A stretch of 64,000 nucleotides of DNA from UBA1479 sp963976055 (GTDB taxonomy: Bacteria > Pseudomonadota > Alphaproteobacteria > Rhodospirillales > Casp-alpha2): assembly GCA_963976055.1 (NCBI GenBank), contig CAXBJB010000005.1, positions 248,001 to 312,000 on the forward strand, in the 5' to 3' direction. The notes beneath the pieces were generated by a model. It saw only the letters and a list, made by a program, of their open reading frames with translations. It had not been told where the DNA came from and ran no database searches. A program made the translations under genes and the position numbers. The first letter of the stretch is position 1. Each line of letters begins with the position of its first letter. Positions 42,175 through 50,427 of the stretch are shown here, one piece after another.

Positions 42175-42263
42175 GGCGGTGGGGCCTCCCCTTGTCTCTT
42201 TATGTCGGTATGTCGGTTGCGCCGGGCACGGCGTGCGGGACTGCACGATCGTGGCCGACCTTA

Positions 42264-42530
42264 TCAGATATCCAGCACCAGCGCCGTTTTCGGCACGGAA
42301 CAACAGATCAGGATTTCGTCCGGGGCGTCCGGCTGATAGACGCCGTCGTCGCTGTATTCGATGTCGCCCGCGATCTTGCGGCACTGGCAGGTCGTGCAGA
42401 TGCCCGACCGGCAGCTGTAGGCCAGCACCAGGTCCAGGCTTTCGGCCAAGTCCAGGATGCTGTCATGAGACCCGTCCCAGGTCCCGGTCACGCCGGAGCG
42501 GCGGAATTCGACGGTCAGTTGCTCAGTCAT
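42264..42530 (-). CDS. 2Fe-2S ferredoxin-like protein
   Basis: An 88-residue plant-type ferredoxin. Cluster ligands are Cys40, Cys45 and Cys48 (SCRSGICTTC) plus Cys76 or Cys77 near the end (LICCS). It likely passes electrons to an oxygenase or reductase. The start ATG overlaps the end of the upstream dehydrogenase gene by eight bases, so both are translated together. It is a stand-alone ferredoxin, not fused to a reductase. Confidence 0.82.
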   Translation of the reverse strand: MTEQLTVEFRRSGVTGTWDGSHDSILDLAESLDLVLAYSCRSGICTTCQCRKIAGDIEYSDDGVYQPDAPDEILICCSVPKTALVLDI

Positions 42531-43599
42531 TGGCGCCCCTGACCGCGGCCAACACCGCGTCCGTGACCTGGCGGGTGGTGGCGGAACCGCCGAGGTCCGG
42601 CGATACCGCCTCACGCGATCCGGTGACCCGCTCGACCGCCGCCATCAGGCGCTGGGCCGCAGCCGCTTCACCCAGGTGTTCCAGCAGCATCACGCCGGAC
42701 CAGAAGCAGCCGATGGGGTTGGCCACCCCCTTGCCGATGATGTCGAAGGCGGAGCCGTGGATCGGCTCGAACATGGACGGGAAGTCCCGTTCGGGCCGCA
42801 GGTTGGCCGTCGGCGCGATGCCGAGCGATCCCGTGAGCGCCGCCGCCAGGTCCGACAGCACGTCGGCATGCAGGTTGGTGGCGACGATGGTGTCCAGCGT
42901 CTGGGGCTTCAGCACCATGCGCGTGGTCATGGCATCGACCAGCATCTTGTCGGTTTCGACGTCGGGGTAGTCCTTGCGCACGACCTCGAACACGTCGTCC
43001 CAGAACACCATGCCGTGCCGTTGGGCGTTGGACTTGGTGACCAGGGTCAGCTTCTTGCGCGGCCGCGAGCGGGCCAGGTCCAGGGCGAAGCGCTGGATGC
43101 GCTCGACGCCGGCACGGGTAAACACGGCAACATCCATGCCGACTTCCTCGGGCAGGCCCGTATGGACCCGGCCGCCGACGCCGGCGTATTCGCCTTCGGA
43201 GTTTTCCCGCACGATGACCCAGTCCAGATCGCCGGGCTTGACGTTCTTCAGCGGCCCGTCGATGCCGGGCAACAGCTTGGACGGACGCACATTGGCATAT
43301 TGGTCCAGGGTCTGGCAGATCTTGAGGCGCAGCCCCCACAGCGTGATGTGGTCGGGAATGTTGGGGTCGCCGGCGGAGCCGAAATAGATGGCGTCGAAGG
43401 GCTTCAGCGTCTCGACCCCGTCTTCGGGCATCATCACGCCGTGCTTGCGGTAATAATCGCCGCCCCAGGGGAAGGTTTCGACCTTGAGCGAGAACCCGCC
43501 GTCCCTCTCGGCGACCGCGTTCAGGACCTCGACACCGGCCTCGACGACCTCCGGTCCGATCCCGTCCCCGCCGATGGCGGCAATTCGGTATTCACCCAT
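42523..43599 (-). CDS. Tartrate dehydrogenase / isopropylmalate dehydrogenase-like beta-decarboxylating dehydrogenase
   Basis: A 358-residue member of the isocitrate/isopropylmalate dehydrogenase family. Catalytic and metal residues are present: the Arg-rich substrate loop (ANVRPSKLLPG), VRENSEGEYAGVGGR, a Lys in LTLVTKSNA and metal-binding Asp residues in NLHADVLSDLAAAL. EPIHGSAFDIIGKGVANPIG binds NAD. The SEGEYAG form and the length favour the tartrate dehydrogenase/D-malate (TtuC/DmlA) group over LeuB. It is first in a run with a ferredoxin and DUF3126. Its promoter region (43600-43746) is rich in palindromes. Confidence 0.78.
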   Translation of the reverse strand: MGEYRIAAIGGDGIGPEVVEAGVEVLNAVAERDGGFSLKVETFPWGGDYYRKHGVMMPEDGVETLKPFDAIYFGSAGDPNIPDHITLWGLRLKICQTLDQYANVRPSKLLPGIDGPLKNVKPGDLDWVIVRENSEGEYAGVGGRVHTGLPEEVGMDVAVFTRAGVERIQRFALDLARSRPRKKLTLVTKSNAQRHGMVFWDDVFEVVRKDYPDVETDKMLVDAMTTRMVLKPQTLDTIVATNLHADVLSDLAAALTGSLGIAPTANLRPERDFPSMFEPIHGSAFDIIGKGVANPIGCFWSGVMLLEHLGEAAAAQRLMAAVERVTGSREAVSPDLGGSATTRQVTDAVLAAVRGAND

Positions 43600-43612
43600 G
43601 GTCTAATTTTCT

Positions 43613-43716
43613 CCATAATTTAATCGGATGTTTCCCAATTATGGGCTTGAATAGTGGAATTTCCGCCCGGGTCAAGCCGCGCCTGGGCGGAAACGGTATA
43701 ATTCCCCCGCGGGAAT
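43613..43716. promoter_or_regulatory. Cluster of three inverted repeats in a divergent spacer
   Basis: Three perfect inverted repeats lie between the dehydrogenase and recombinase-domain genes: CCATAATT/AATTATGG (43613-43620, 43637-43644), TTTCCGCCC/GGGCGGAAA (43660-43668, 43685-43693) and ATTCCC/GGGAAT (43701-43706, 43711-43716). A TATAAT box lies at 43697-43702 reading right, overlapped by the last repeat, so a repressor there could block rightward transcription. Confidence 0.4.
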
Positions 43717-43746
43717 AGTGCAAATTTAGGCGGCGAACCTGGACCG

Positions 43747-44196
43747 ATGCCCCGATTGAACCACCACACGGCCTGGACTGTTTTTGTCGACTGGTGCCAG
43801 AACCGGGGGCTGCGGCCCCTGCCGGCCAACCCGTGGACCGTGGCCGCCTATGCCCGCTGGTGCGAGACAAACCACCACTACCAGACCATCGTCAACATGG
43901 TGAAGGCGATCGCCAAGGAACACATGCGCAAATCGCGCAAGCGCCCCGACCGCCACCCCCTGGTGACGCGCACCCTGAACCTGATCGCCAAGCGCGAGGA
44001 AGAACGCGAAGAAGACAAGGTCCAGGCCGCCGCCCTGTTCCCGGAAGAGGATTTCGTTTCTACCAAGGCCGCCGAGACCACGACCGCCCGCGTACAGCGC
44101 GAGGTTCACACCCGCACCCAGGACGCCGCCAAGGGCCTGCGCCGGGCGTTGCGGGCCACGCCCAAGCTGGTGTCGCGCCGCCCGTCCCTGACCTGA
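43747..44196 (+). CDS. Stand-alone tyrosine-recombinase core-binding-like domain protein
   Basis: A 149-residue basic protein. Residues 5-62 follow the SAM-like core-binding (N-terminal) domain of phage-type integrases: TAWTVFVDWCQNRGL, PLPANPWTVAAYARWC, then TIVNMVKAIAKEHM. There is no catalytic domain: the Arg-Lys-HxxR-Tyr residues are absent and the frame closes normally at TGA. The second half is highly charged (IAKREEEREEDK) and then Arg/Lys-rich, which suits DNA binding. It is not obviously a broken gene because codon use stays normal to the end. A domesticated DNA-binding protein is one reading; an integrase remnant is the other. Confidence 0.6.
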   Translation: MPRLNHHTAWTVFVDWCQNRGLRPLPANPWTVAAYARWCETNHHYQTIVNMVKAIAKEHMRKSRKRPDRHPLVTRTLNLIAKREEEREEDKVQAAALFPEEDFVSTKAAETTTARVQREVHTRTQDAAKGLRRALRATPKLVSRRPSLT

Positions 44197-44239
44197 TCCG
44201 CGCGCCGGGCAGGCCGCCCCGCCCCCTATCTCTCGCCCC

Positions 44240-45268
44240 CTATTCGATCTCCAACCGGCGTTCGATGCGGAAGGTTTCCTTGCCGCCGTCCTTGGTCGCG
44301 CGTTCCAGCACGGCGACGCCGAGGTAGCTGCCCGCGTGCCAGTCCACGGTCTTGCGCTTGCCGACGAAACGCATGTGCCGCGCCTGGGTCTTGTCCACGG
44401 TGAAGGTCTTGGCCGCGATCTTGCGGTCCTTGGGGCCGGTGAAGGTCAGGGTCAGGCGGTCGCCCTGTTCGACCCAGAAGGCATCGACCCAGAACGCCAG
44501 CAGCGGCGCCTTGGCCGACAATTTCGTGTCGCGGTAGAAGCCCCGGCGCAGCGCGATGGGATTGACCTCGACCGGCGCGAAGCCGGCATCGTAAAGCGCC
44601 GTCGGCGTGCCCTTGAGCTGGCTCAGGGTCCGCGAATCCCACAACGGCGACGGCCCCGCACCGCAGTTCGATGCGCGCTTGACCCCGACAAAGGGGTCCA
44701 CGATCTTGCCGTTCAGGCGCACGCCCAGATGGACATGGGGGAATTCAGCCAGGCCGGAGGATCCGACGGAACCCAGCCTGTCGCCCTTTTCCACCCGCTG
44801 ACCCGGCCGCACGGTGAGGGAGCCCCGCCGAAGATGGCAATAGAAGGTCTCCCAACCGCCGCCGTGGCCGACGGCGACGGAATTGCCGCAGCCCTGGGAC
44901 ATCACCGCGTCATGCCCGACCAGGGACACGTCGCCGTCCAGCATGCCATCGCGCAGACGCAGCACCGTGCCCGTGGCGGCGGCGACCACGGGCACGCCGT
45001 CCTCCATCTTGGAATAATCGCGGATGGCGATGTCGACCCCCGTGTGGCCGTTGTAGCCATGGGCGCCGCAGGCATAGTCGCGCATGCCGGGGCCGGGATC
45101 GTGGTCGACATGATTGACCAGCCAGCAGGTCCGCCCCGGATCGCAGATCAGGGGCAGGCCCAGGGACGGCTGATCGTCGGCGCGCAGGGAGGCGGCGGAC
45201 GCGAGCCCCGCCGCCAGAAAAATCGCCGCCAAAATCGCGGAAAACCGGGGAAATTCAATGAGCCGCAC
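44240..45268 (-). CDS. Exported M23-family metallopeptidase (LytM-like)
   Basis: A 342-residue protein with a signal peptide (about residues 1-25) and an M23 peptidase core. Zinc ligands are visible as HxxxD in NGHTGVDIAI and HxH in FPHVHLGVRL, with an additional His in FYCHLRRGSL. Such enzymes cut peptidoglycan cross-links or act as regulators. The C-terminal 110 residues form a beta-rich extra domain not needed for catalysis. It is read away from the MaoC gene. Confidence 0.82.
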   Translation of the reverse strand: MRLIEFPRFSAILAAIFLAAGLASAASLRADDQPSLGLPLICDPGRTCWLVNHVDHDPGPGMRDYACGAHGYNGHTGVDIAIRDYSKMEDGVPVVAAATGTVLRLRDGMLDGDVSLVGHDAVMSQGCGNSVAVGHGGGWETFYCHLRRGSLTVRPGQRVEKGDRLGSVGSSGLAEFPHVHLGVRLNGKIVDPFVGVKRASNCGAGPSPLWDSRTLSQLKGTPTALYDAGFAPVEVNPIALRRGFYRDTKLSAKAPLLAFWVDAFWVEQGDRLTLTFTGPKDRKIAAKTFTVDKTQARHMRFVGKRKTVDWHAGSYLGVAVLERATKDGGKETFRIERRLEIE

Positions 45269-45338
45269 AGCACCGTCCCTTTCCCGGGCATGCTACACGG
45301 GCATCCCCACCCCGCAAAACATTCCCTTGCGAGGACAT

Positions 45339-45355
45339 ATATTGCGGCGCAATAT
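45339..45355. promoter_or_regulatory. 17-bp palindrome upstream of the MaoC hydratase gene
   Basis: ATATTGCG-G-CGCAATAT is a perfect palindrome 75 bases before the MaoC start and about 70 bases upstream of the divergent M23 gene. Its TTGC-N3-GCAA core resembles the TGC/GCA dyads bound by PhaR-type regulators of polyhydroxybutyrate genes; that link is inference. Confidence 0.4.
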
Positions 45356-45429
45356 GCGGACGCTGCGCTGCGGAATCCCGCCAAGCGTCAAAAAATCCCA
45401 ATCCAAAGGTGTATTGGAGCGCGTAAATC

Positions 45430-45885
45430 ATGGACACCCACACCGTCACCGCCCTCGACAGACTCCACGGTTTCTACTTCGAAGACCTGGAGGTCGGGCA
45501 GAGCGACGAATATTCCCGGACCATTTCCGAATCCGACATCCTGATCTTCGCGGGCGTGTCCGGCGACACCAACCCGGTGCACCTCAACCACGAATTCGCG
45601 TCGGAAACCATGTTCGAGGGCTGCATCGCCCACGGACTTCTGACCGCCAGCTACATTTCCACCGTGATCGGCACCAAGATGCCGGGGCCGGGCTGCATCT
45701 ACGTCGGCCAGACCCTGAAGTTCAAAGGCCCGGTCAAGGCCGGCGACACGGTCATCGCGCGGGCGACGATCCTGGAAAAGATCGCGGACAAGAAGTTCGT
45801 CAAGATCCAGACCCAGTGCCTGGTCGGCGACAAGGTCGTGCTGGACGGCGAGGCCACCATCATGGTGCCGTCGCGCAGCAAATAA
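45430..45885 (+). CDS. MaoC-family (R)-enoyl-CoA hydratase (PhaJ-like)
   Basis: A 151-residue hot-dog-fold enzyme with the hydratase motif: catalytic Asp46 and His51 in AGVSGDTNPVHLN. PhaJ-type enzymes turn enoyl-CoA from beta-oxidation into (R)-3-hydroxyacyl-CoA for polyhydroxyalkanoate. It stands alone between an M23 peptidase gene and ribF, so other acyl-CoA roles are possible. GGAG lies about 12 bases before the ATG. Confidence 0.8.
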   Translation: MDTHTVTALDRLHGFYFEDLEVGQSDEYSRTISESDILIFAGVSGDTNPVHLNHEFASETMFEGCIAHGLLTASYISTVIGTKMPGPGCIYVGQTLKFKGPVKAGDTVIARATILEKIADKKFVKIQTQCLVGDKVVLDGEATIMVPSRSK

Positions 45886-45955
45886 TCCGGCCCCCAAACG
45901 GGGCAACAGGCCGGGGTTGACCGGGCCGACACCGGCGGGCACCTTCACCGGCACG

Positions 45956-46906
45956 ATGCGTATTTTTCGCCATTACCAGAACATCCCCGGCGACGCCCGG
46001 GGCGCCGTGGTCGCCATCGGCAATTTCGACGGCGTGCACCTGGGCCATCGCGCCGTGATCGGCGAGGCCGGGGCCATCGCCCATGCCACGGCGCGGCCCT
46101 GGGGGGTGCTGACCTTCGAGCCGCACCCCCGCGCGTTCTTCGCCCCCGGCACGCCGCCCTTTCGCCTGACCCCGTTCCACGCCAAGGCGCGGCTGATCTT
46201 CGGGCTCGGCGTCGACACCATTTTCGTGCAGCAGTTCAACAAGGCGTTTTCGTCGCTCATGGCCGAGGATTTCATCAAAACGGTGCTGGTCGGCGGCATC
46301 GGCGCCCGGCATGTCGTCTGCGGCTATGATTTCGTGTTCGGCAAGGGCCGGGGCGGCAGCGCCGAAATGCTGCTGGGCTTCGGCAAGCAGCTCGGTTTCG
46401 ATTTCACGGCCGTACGCGCCCAAACCCTGGCAACCGGAGACGGCGGCGGCACGGCCTATTCCTCGACCGGCGTGCGCGAGGCGCTGCGCACGGGCGACCC
46501 CCAGGCCGCCGCCCGCATCCTGGGCCGCCCGTTCGAGATCGAGGGCCGGGTCATCCAGGGCGATCAGCGCGGGCGCACCATCGGCTTTCCCACGGCGAAT
46601 TTGGCGCTGGGCACCTATCTGCGGCCCGCACGGGGGGTTTACGCCGTGCGCGTGCGCGTCGGCGAGGGCAAGGAATTCGCCGGCGTCGCCAACATCGGCA
46701 AACGCCCGACCTTCGCCGGCGAGGCCGATTTGCTAGAGGTCTTTCTGTTCGATTTCACCGGCGATCTTTACGGCCGGCGGCTCGGCGTGCAGCTGGTCGA
46801 ATTCCTGCGCCCGGAAAAGAAGTTTGACGGCATCGACCAATTAAAGGCACAAATCGCCGCGGACAGCGATCAAGCGCGCCAAATTTTATCGAAAACAGGG
46901 CCATGA
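45956..46906 (+). CDS. ribF: Bifunctional riboflavin kinase / FAD synthetase
   Basis: A 316-residue enzyme making FMN and FAD. The N-terminal FAD synthetase domain has AIGNFDGVHLGHRAV, VCGYDFVFGKGRGG and the YSSTGVREAL loop. The C-terminal kinase domain has GDQRGRTIGFPTANL and the NIGKRPTF strand. The start is chosen at the ATG; a TTG at 45917 could add 13 residues. It overlaps ileS by four bases (ATGA at 46903-46906), the arrangement common in Proteobacteria. Confidence 0.93.
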   Translation: MRIFRHYQNIPGDARGAVVAIGNFDGVHLGHRAVIGEAGAIAHATARPWGVLTFEPHPRAFFAPGTPPFRLTPFHAKARLIFGLGVDTIFVQQFNKAFSSLMAEDFIKTVLVGGIGARHVVCGYDFVFGKGRGGSAEMLLGFGKQLGFDFTAVRAQTLATGDGGGTAYSSTGVREALRTGDPQAAARILGRPFEIEGRVIQGDQRGRTIGFPTANLALGTYLRPARGVYAVRVRVGEGKEFAGVANIGKRPTFAGEADLLEVFLFDFTGDLYGRRLGVQLVEFLRPEKKFDGIDQLKAQIAADSDQARQILSKTGP

Positions 46907-49839
46907 CCGTCGATTACAAAGCCACGGTGTTCCTGCCCCGGACCGACTTTCCCATGAAGGCCGGTCTGGCCGCCAAGGAACCGGACATCATCCAGAAGTG
47001 GGAAGAGGTCGGCCTCTACCAGCTTCTCCGCGAGGACGCCAAGGGCCGCCCGCCCTTCGTGCTGCACGACGGCCCACCCTACGCCAACGGCAACCTGCAC
47101 ATCGGCCATGCCCTGAACAAGATCCTCAAGGATGTGATCGTGCGCGCCCAACAAATGATGGGCAAGAATGCCAATTACGTGCCCGGCTGGGACTGCCACG
47201 GCCTGCCCATCGAATGGAAGATCGAGGAACAGTACCGCGCCCAGGGCAAGGACAAGGACCAGGTGCCGGTCGTCGAGTTCCGCCAGGAATGCCGCGATTT
47301 CGCGCAGCACTGGATCGGCGTGCAGCGCGACGAGTTCAAGCGCTTAGGAGTCATCGGCGACTGGGCCAATCCCTACACCACCATGAGCTTCCCGGCGGAA
47401 GCGCAGATCGTGCGCGAGCTTTTGAAGTTCCTCGACAACGGGCTCCTCTATCGCGGTTCCAAGCCGGTCATGTGGTCGGTGGTCGAAAAGACCGCCCTGG
47501 CCGAGGCCGAGGTCGAATACCACGACCATGAATCGGACACCATTTGGGTGAAGTTCCCAATCGTTGGGTTTGAGGCCCGCTATGGTGGTCTCGTCGATGC
47601 GGAAGAGTACGAAGGCCTCAGTGATGCGTCCGTAGTGATCTGGACCACGACCCCCTGGACCATCCCCGGCAACCGGGCGATCTGTTTCTCCAAGCGCATC
47701 TCCTACGGCCTCTACGAGGTCACGGCGGCGGCGGACGACAACTGGGCCAAGCCCGGCGACAAGCTGGTGCTGGCCGACGCGCTCGCCGCCGACGTCATGA
47801 AATCCGCCCGGATCGAGGGGTTTGAGCGCCTTCGCGATGTGTCCGCAGACGTTCTCGCAAGCATCACCTGCGCTCATCCCTTCCGGGGCATGGGATACGA
47901 TTTCGACGTGCCGCTGCTGGACGGCGACCATGTCACGGAAGAAACGGGCACCGGCTTCGTCCATACCGCCCCCGGCCATGGGCGCGAAGATTTCGAGGCC
48001 TGGACCGGGTCCGGCAAATTCCTGACCGAACGCGGGATCGATAGCCACATCCCCTATACGGTCGACGCCGAGGGCCGCTTCACGGTCGAGGCCCCCGGGT
48101 TCGAGGGCGGCCAGGTCATCACCGAGCACGGCAAAAAGGGCGATGCCAACGACCGCGTCATCAAGGCCCTGGTCGCGGACGGCAAACTGATCGCGCGCGG
48201 GCGCCTGAAGCACCAGTACCCTCATTCCTGGCGGTCGAAGAAACCGGTCATCTTCCGCAACACGCCGCAATGGTTCATCGCCATGGACCGGGATTTCGCC
48301 GTGCCGAACGGCACCGGCCAGGCCAGCCTGCGCGACGTCGCGCTGGGCGCCATCGGCCAGACCCGGTTCGTGCCGGGCGGCGGACAGGCCCGCCTGCACG
48401 CCATGATCCAGAACCGCCCCGATTGGGTGATTTCCCGCCAGCGCGCCTGGGGCGTGCCGATCACCGTGTTCGTGCACAAGAAAACGGGCGATCTGCTCAA
48501 CGATCCGGCGGTCAACGCCCGCATCGTCGAGGCGGTCGAGGCCGAGGGCGCCGACGCCTGGTTCGCGTCCCAACCCGCGCGCTTCCTCGGCAACGATTAC
48601 AGCGCCGACGACTACGACCAGGTCATGGACATCCTCGACGTGTGGTTCGATTCCGGATCGACCCATTCCTTCGTCCTGGAACACCGCGACGACCTTTCCT
48701 GGCCCGCGTCCCTTTACCTGGAAGGCACGGACCAGCACCGTGGCTGGTTCCATTCCTCGCTGCTGGAATCCTGCGGCACCCGGGGCCGCGCCCCCTACGA
48801 CGCGGTGCTGACCCACGGCTTCGTCATGGCCGAGGACGGCCAGAAGATGTCCAAGTCGCTGGGCAACATCGTCGCGCCCCAGGACGTTTGCAATCAACAC
48901 GGCGCCGACATTCTGCGGCTTTGGGTGGTCGGATCGAACTATTCCGAGGACCTTCGCATCGGGCCGGAAATCGTCAAATTCCACGCCGACATCTACCGCC
49001 GCCTGCGCAACACGCTGCGCTACCTCCTGGGCAATCTGGACGGCTTCAGCGCCGCCGAGCGCCTGGACGTGGCCGAGATGCCGGAACTGGAGCGCTGGGT
49101 GCTGACCCGCCTGTGGCGGCTCGACAAGATGCTGCGGGGTGCCTGCGACAGCTTCGAATTCCACGGCGTGTTCACGGAACTGCACAATTTCTGCGCCGTC
49201 GATCTGTCGGCGTTCTATTTCGACATCCGCAAGGACACCCTGTACTGCGACCGCGCCGATTCCATCGAACGCCGCGCCGCGCGCACCGTGCTGGACGAAC
49301 TGTTCACCTGCCTGACCGCTTGGCTGGCCCCGTTCCTGTGCTTCACGGCGGAAGAGGCTTGGCAAGCGCGCCTGACTGAGCCCGACGCCGCCGACAGCGT
49401 CCACCGCCGCCAATTCCCGACGATCCCCGACAACTGGCACGACGAGGCCCTGGAAGCCAAATGGCGCACCGTGCGCCAGGTCCGCCGCGCCGTCACCGGT
49501 GCGCTGGAACTGGAACGCGCGGAAAAGCGCATCGGTTCATCCCTGCAAGCCCATGTCACCGTGCATGTCACGGCGGAACAGGCGGCGGCCCTCGACGGCC
49601 TCGACCTGGCTCAGACCTTCATCACCTCGTCGGGCGAGATCACGACCGCCCCGGCGCCCGAGGGTGCCTTCACCATGCCGGAAGCCCCCGGCGTCGCGGT
49701 CGTGCCGGTGCTGGCCACGGGTGCCAAGTGCGAACGCTGCTGGAAGGTGCTCGACGACGTGGGCGCGGACACGGACCATCCGACGGTCTGCACACGCTGC
49801 GCCGACGCCGTGCGCCATTCCCCCCTGGCCGCCGAATAA
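46903..49839 (+). CDS. ileS: Isoleucyl-tRNA synthetase
   Basis: A 978-residue class I synthetase. The HIGH motif is in ANGNLHIGHALNKILKD (near residue 67) and KMSKSLGN near residue 650. The CP1 editing domain includes WTTTPWTIPGNRAI. The C-terminal zinc finger is seen as CERCWKVL and CTRC. Length is slightly above the E. coli enzyme (938). Two short patches in the editing region (47554-47632 and 47812-47880) use many A/T-ending codons, unlike the rest of the gene. It is followed directly by lspA. Confidence 0.96.
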   Translation: MTVDYKATVFLPRTDFPMKAGLAAKEPDIIQKWEEVGLYQLLREDAKGRPPFVLHDGPPYANGNLHIGHALNKILKDVIVRAQQMMGKNANYVPGWDCHGLPIEWKIEEQYRAQGKDKDQVPVVEFRQECRDFAQHWIGVQRDEFKRLGVIGDWANPYTTMSFPAEAQIVRELLKFLDNGLLYRGSKPVMWSVVEKTALAEAEVEYHDHESDTIWVKFPIVGFEARYGGLVDAEEYEGLSDASVVIWTTTPWTIPGNRAICFSKRISYGLYEVTAAADDNWAKPGDKLVLADALAADVMKSARIEGFERLRDVSADVLASITCAHPFRGMGYDFDVPLLDGDHVTEETGTGFVHTAPGHGREDFEAWTGSGKFLTERGIDSHIPYTVDAEGRFTVEAPGFEGGQVITEHGKKGDANDRVIKALVADGKLIARGRLKHQYPHSWRSKKPVIFRNTPQWFIAMDRDFAVPNGTGQASLRDVALGAIGQTRFVPGGGQARLHAMIQNRPDWVISRQRAWGVPITVFVHKKTGDLLNDPAVNARIVEAVEAEGADAWFASQPARFLGNDYSADDYDQVMDILDVWFDSGSTHSFVLEHRDDLSWPASLYLEGTDQHRGWFHSSLLESCGTRGRAPYDAVLTHGFVMAEDGQKMSKSLGNIVAPQDVCNQHGADILRLWVVGSNYSEDLRIGPEIVKFHADIYRRLRNTLRYLLGNLDGFSAAERLDVAEMPELERWVLTRLWRLDKMLRGACDSFEFHGVFTELHNFCAVDLSAFYFDIRKDTLYCDRADSIERRAARTVLDELFTCLTAWLAPFLCFTAEEAWQARLTEPDAADSVHRRQFPTIPDNWHDEALEAKWRTVRQVRRAVTGALELERAEKRIGSSLQAHVTVHVTAEQAAALDGLDLAQTFITSSGEITTAPAPEGAFTMPEAPGVAVVPVLATGAKCERCWKVLDDVGADTDHPTVCTRCADAVRHSPLAAE

Positions 49840-49847
49840 GGCCCCCC

Positions 49848-50339
49848 TTGTTGGCCGATCCCCGGACATCGCTACGCATCCAGGGTCTGGGGCTCGCCTT
49901 CCTGGTCATCGTTCTCGACCAGATCAGCAAATGGTGGGTGCTGACGGACCTGATGAACCCGCCCCGGGTGATCGAGGTTCTGCCCTTCGCCAATCTGGTC
50001 CTGGTATGGAACCGGGGCGTCAGCTTCGGCCTGTTCAATACACAATCCGATTACGGCCCCTGGATTCTGGCCGCCGTGGCCGTCGGCGTTTCGGCCGTTC
50101 TGGCGGTCTGGCTGTTCCGCGGGCCGGAGCGCATCGTCGGCTGGGGAATCGGACTGATCCTGGGCGGCGCGCTCGGCAATGTCATCGACCGCATGGTTCA
50201 TGGCGCCGTCGTCGACTTTGTCGATCTGCACGTGGGCGGCGCCCATTGGCCCGCTTTCAACGTCGCCGACAGCGCGATCACGGTCGGCGCGGCGCTTCTG
50301 ATCCTTGATTCCTTGTTTCACCGGGATAAATCATCGTAG
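49848..50339 (+). CDS. lspA: Lipoprotein signal peptidase (signal peptidase II)
   Basis: A 163-residue inner-membrane aspartyl protease that cuts prolipoproteins. The catalytic aspartates lie in GNVIDRMVHGAVVDFVD and FNVADSAIT. Other conserved parts are VLDQISKWWV and LVWNRGVSFGLF. No ATG fits; TTG at 49848 or 49851 gives the family length (about 160), and the next codons match the start of other LspA proteins. A longer in-frame stretch upstream overlaps ileS and is not expected. The next gene encodes a lipoprotein, a likely substrate. Confidence 0.88.
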   Translation: MLADPRTSLRIQGLGLAFLVIVLDQISKWWVLTDLMNPPRVIEVLPFANLVLVWNRGVSFGLFNTQSDYGPWILAAVAVGVSAVLAVWLFRGPERIVGWGIGLILGGALGNVIDRMVHGAVVDFVDLHVGGAHWPAFNVADSAITVGAALLILDSLFHRDKSS

Positions 50340-50427
50340 ATTGGCGGGCCTCGGCGGGAGCCGGAACGGCGACCCGTCCTGCGGAAATCACCCCAGGGCG
50401 CAACCTGTTGAGCATGAAACGGCGGGC

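Noticed and set aside
45886..45955. FMN riboswitch before ribF
   Set aside because: The spacer of about 70 bases is far too short and has none of the RFN-element helices.
47344..49440. A 698-codon minus-strand frame
   Set aside because: Complement of ileS; no motifs.
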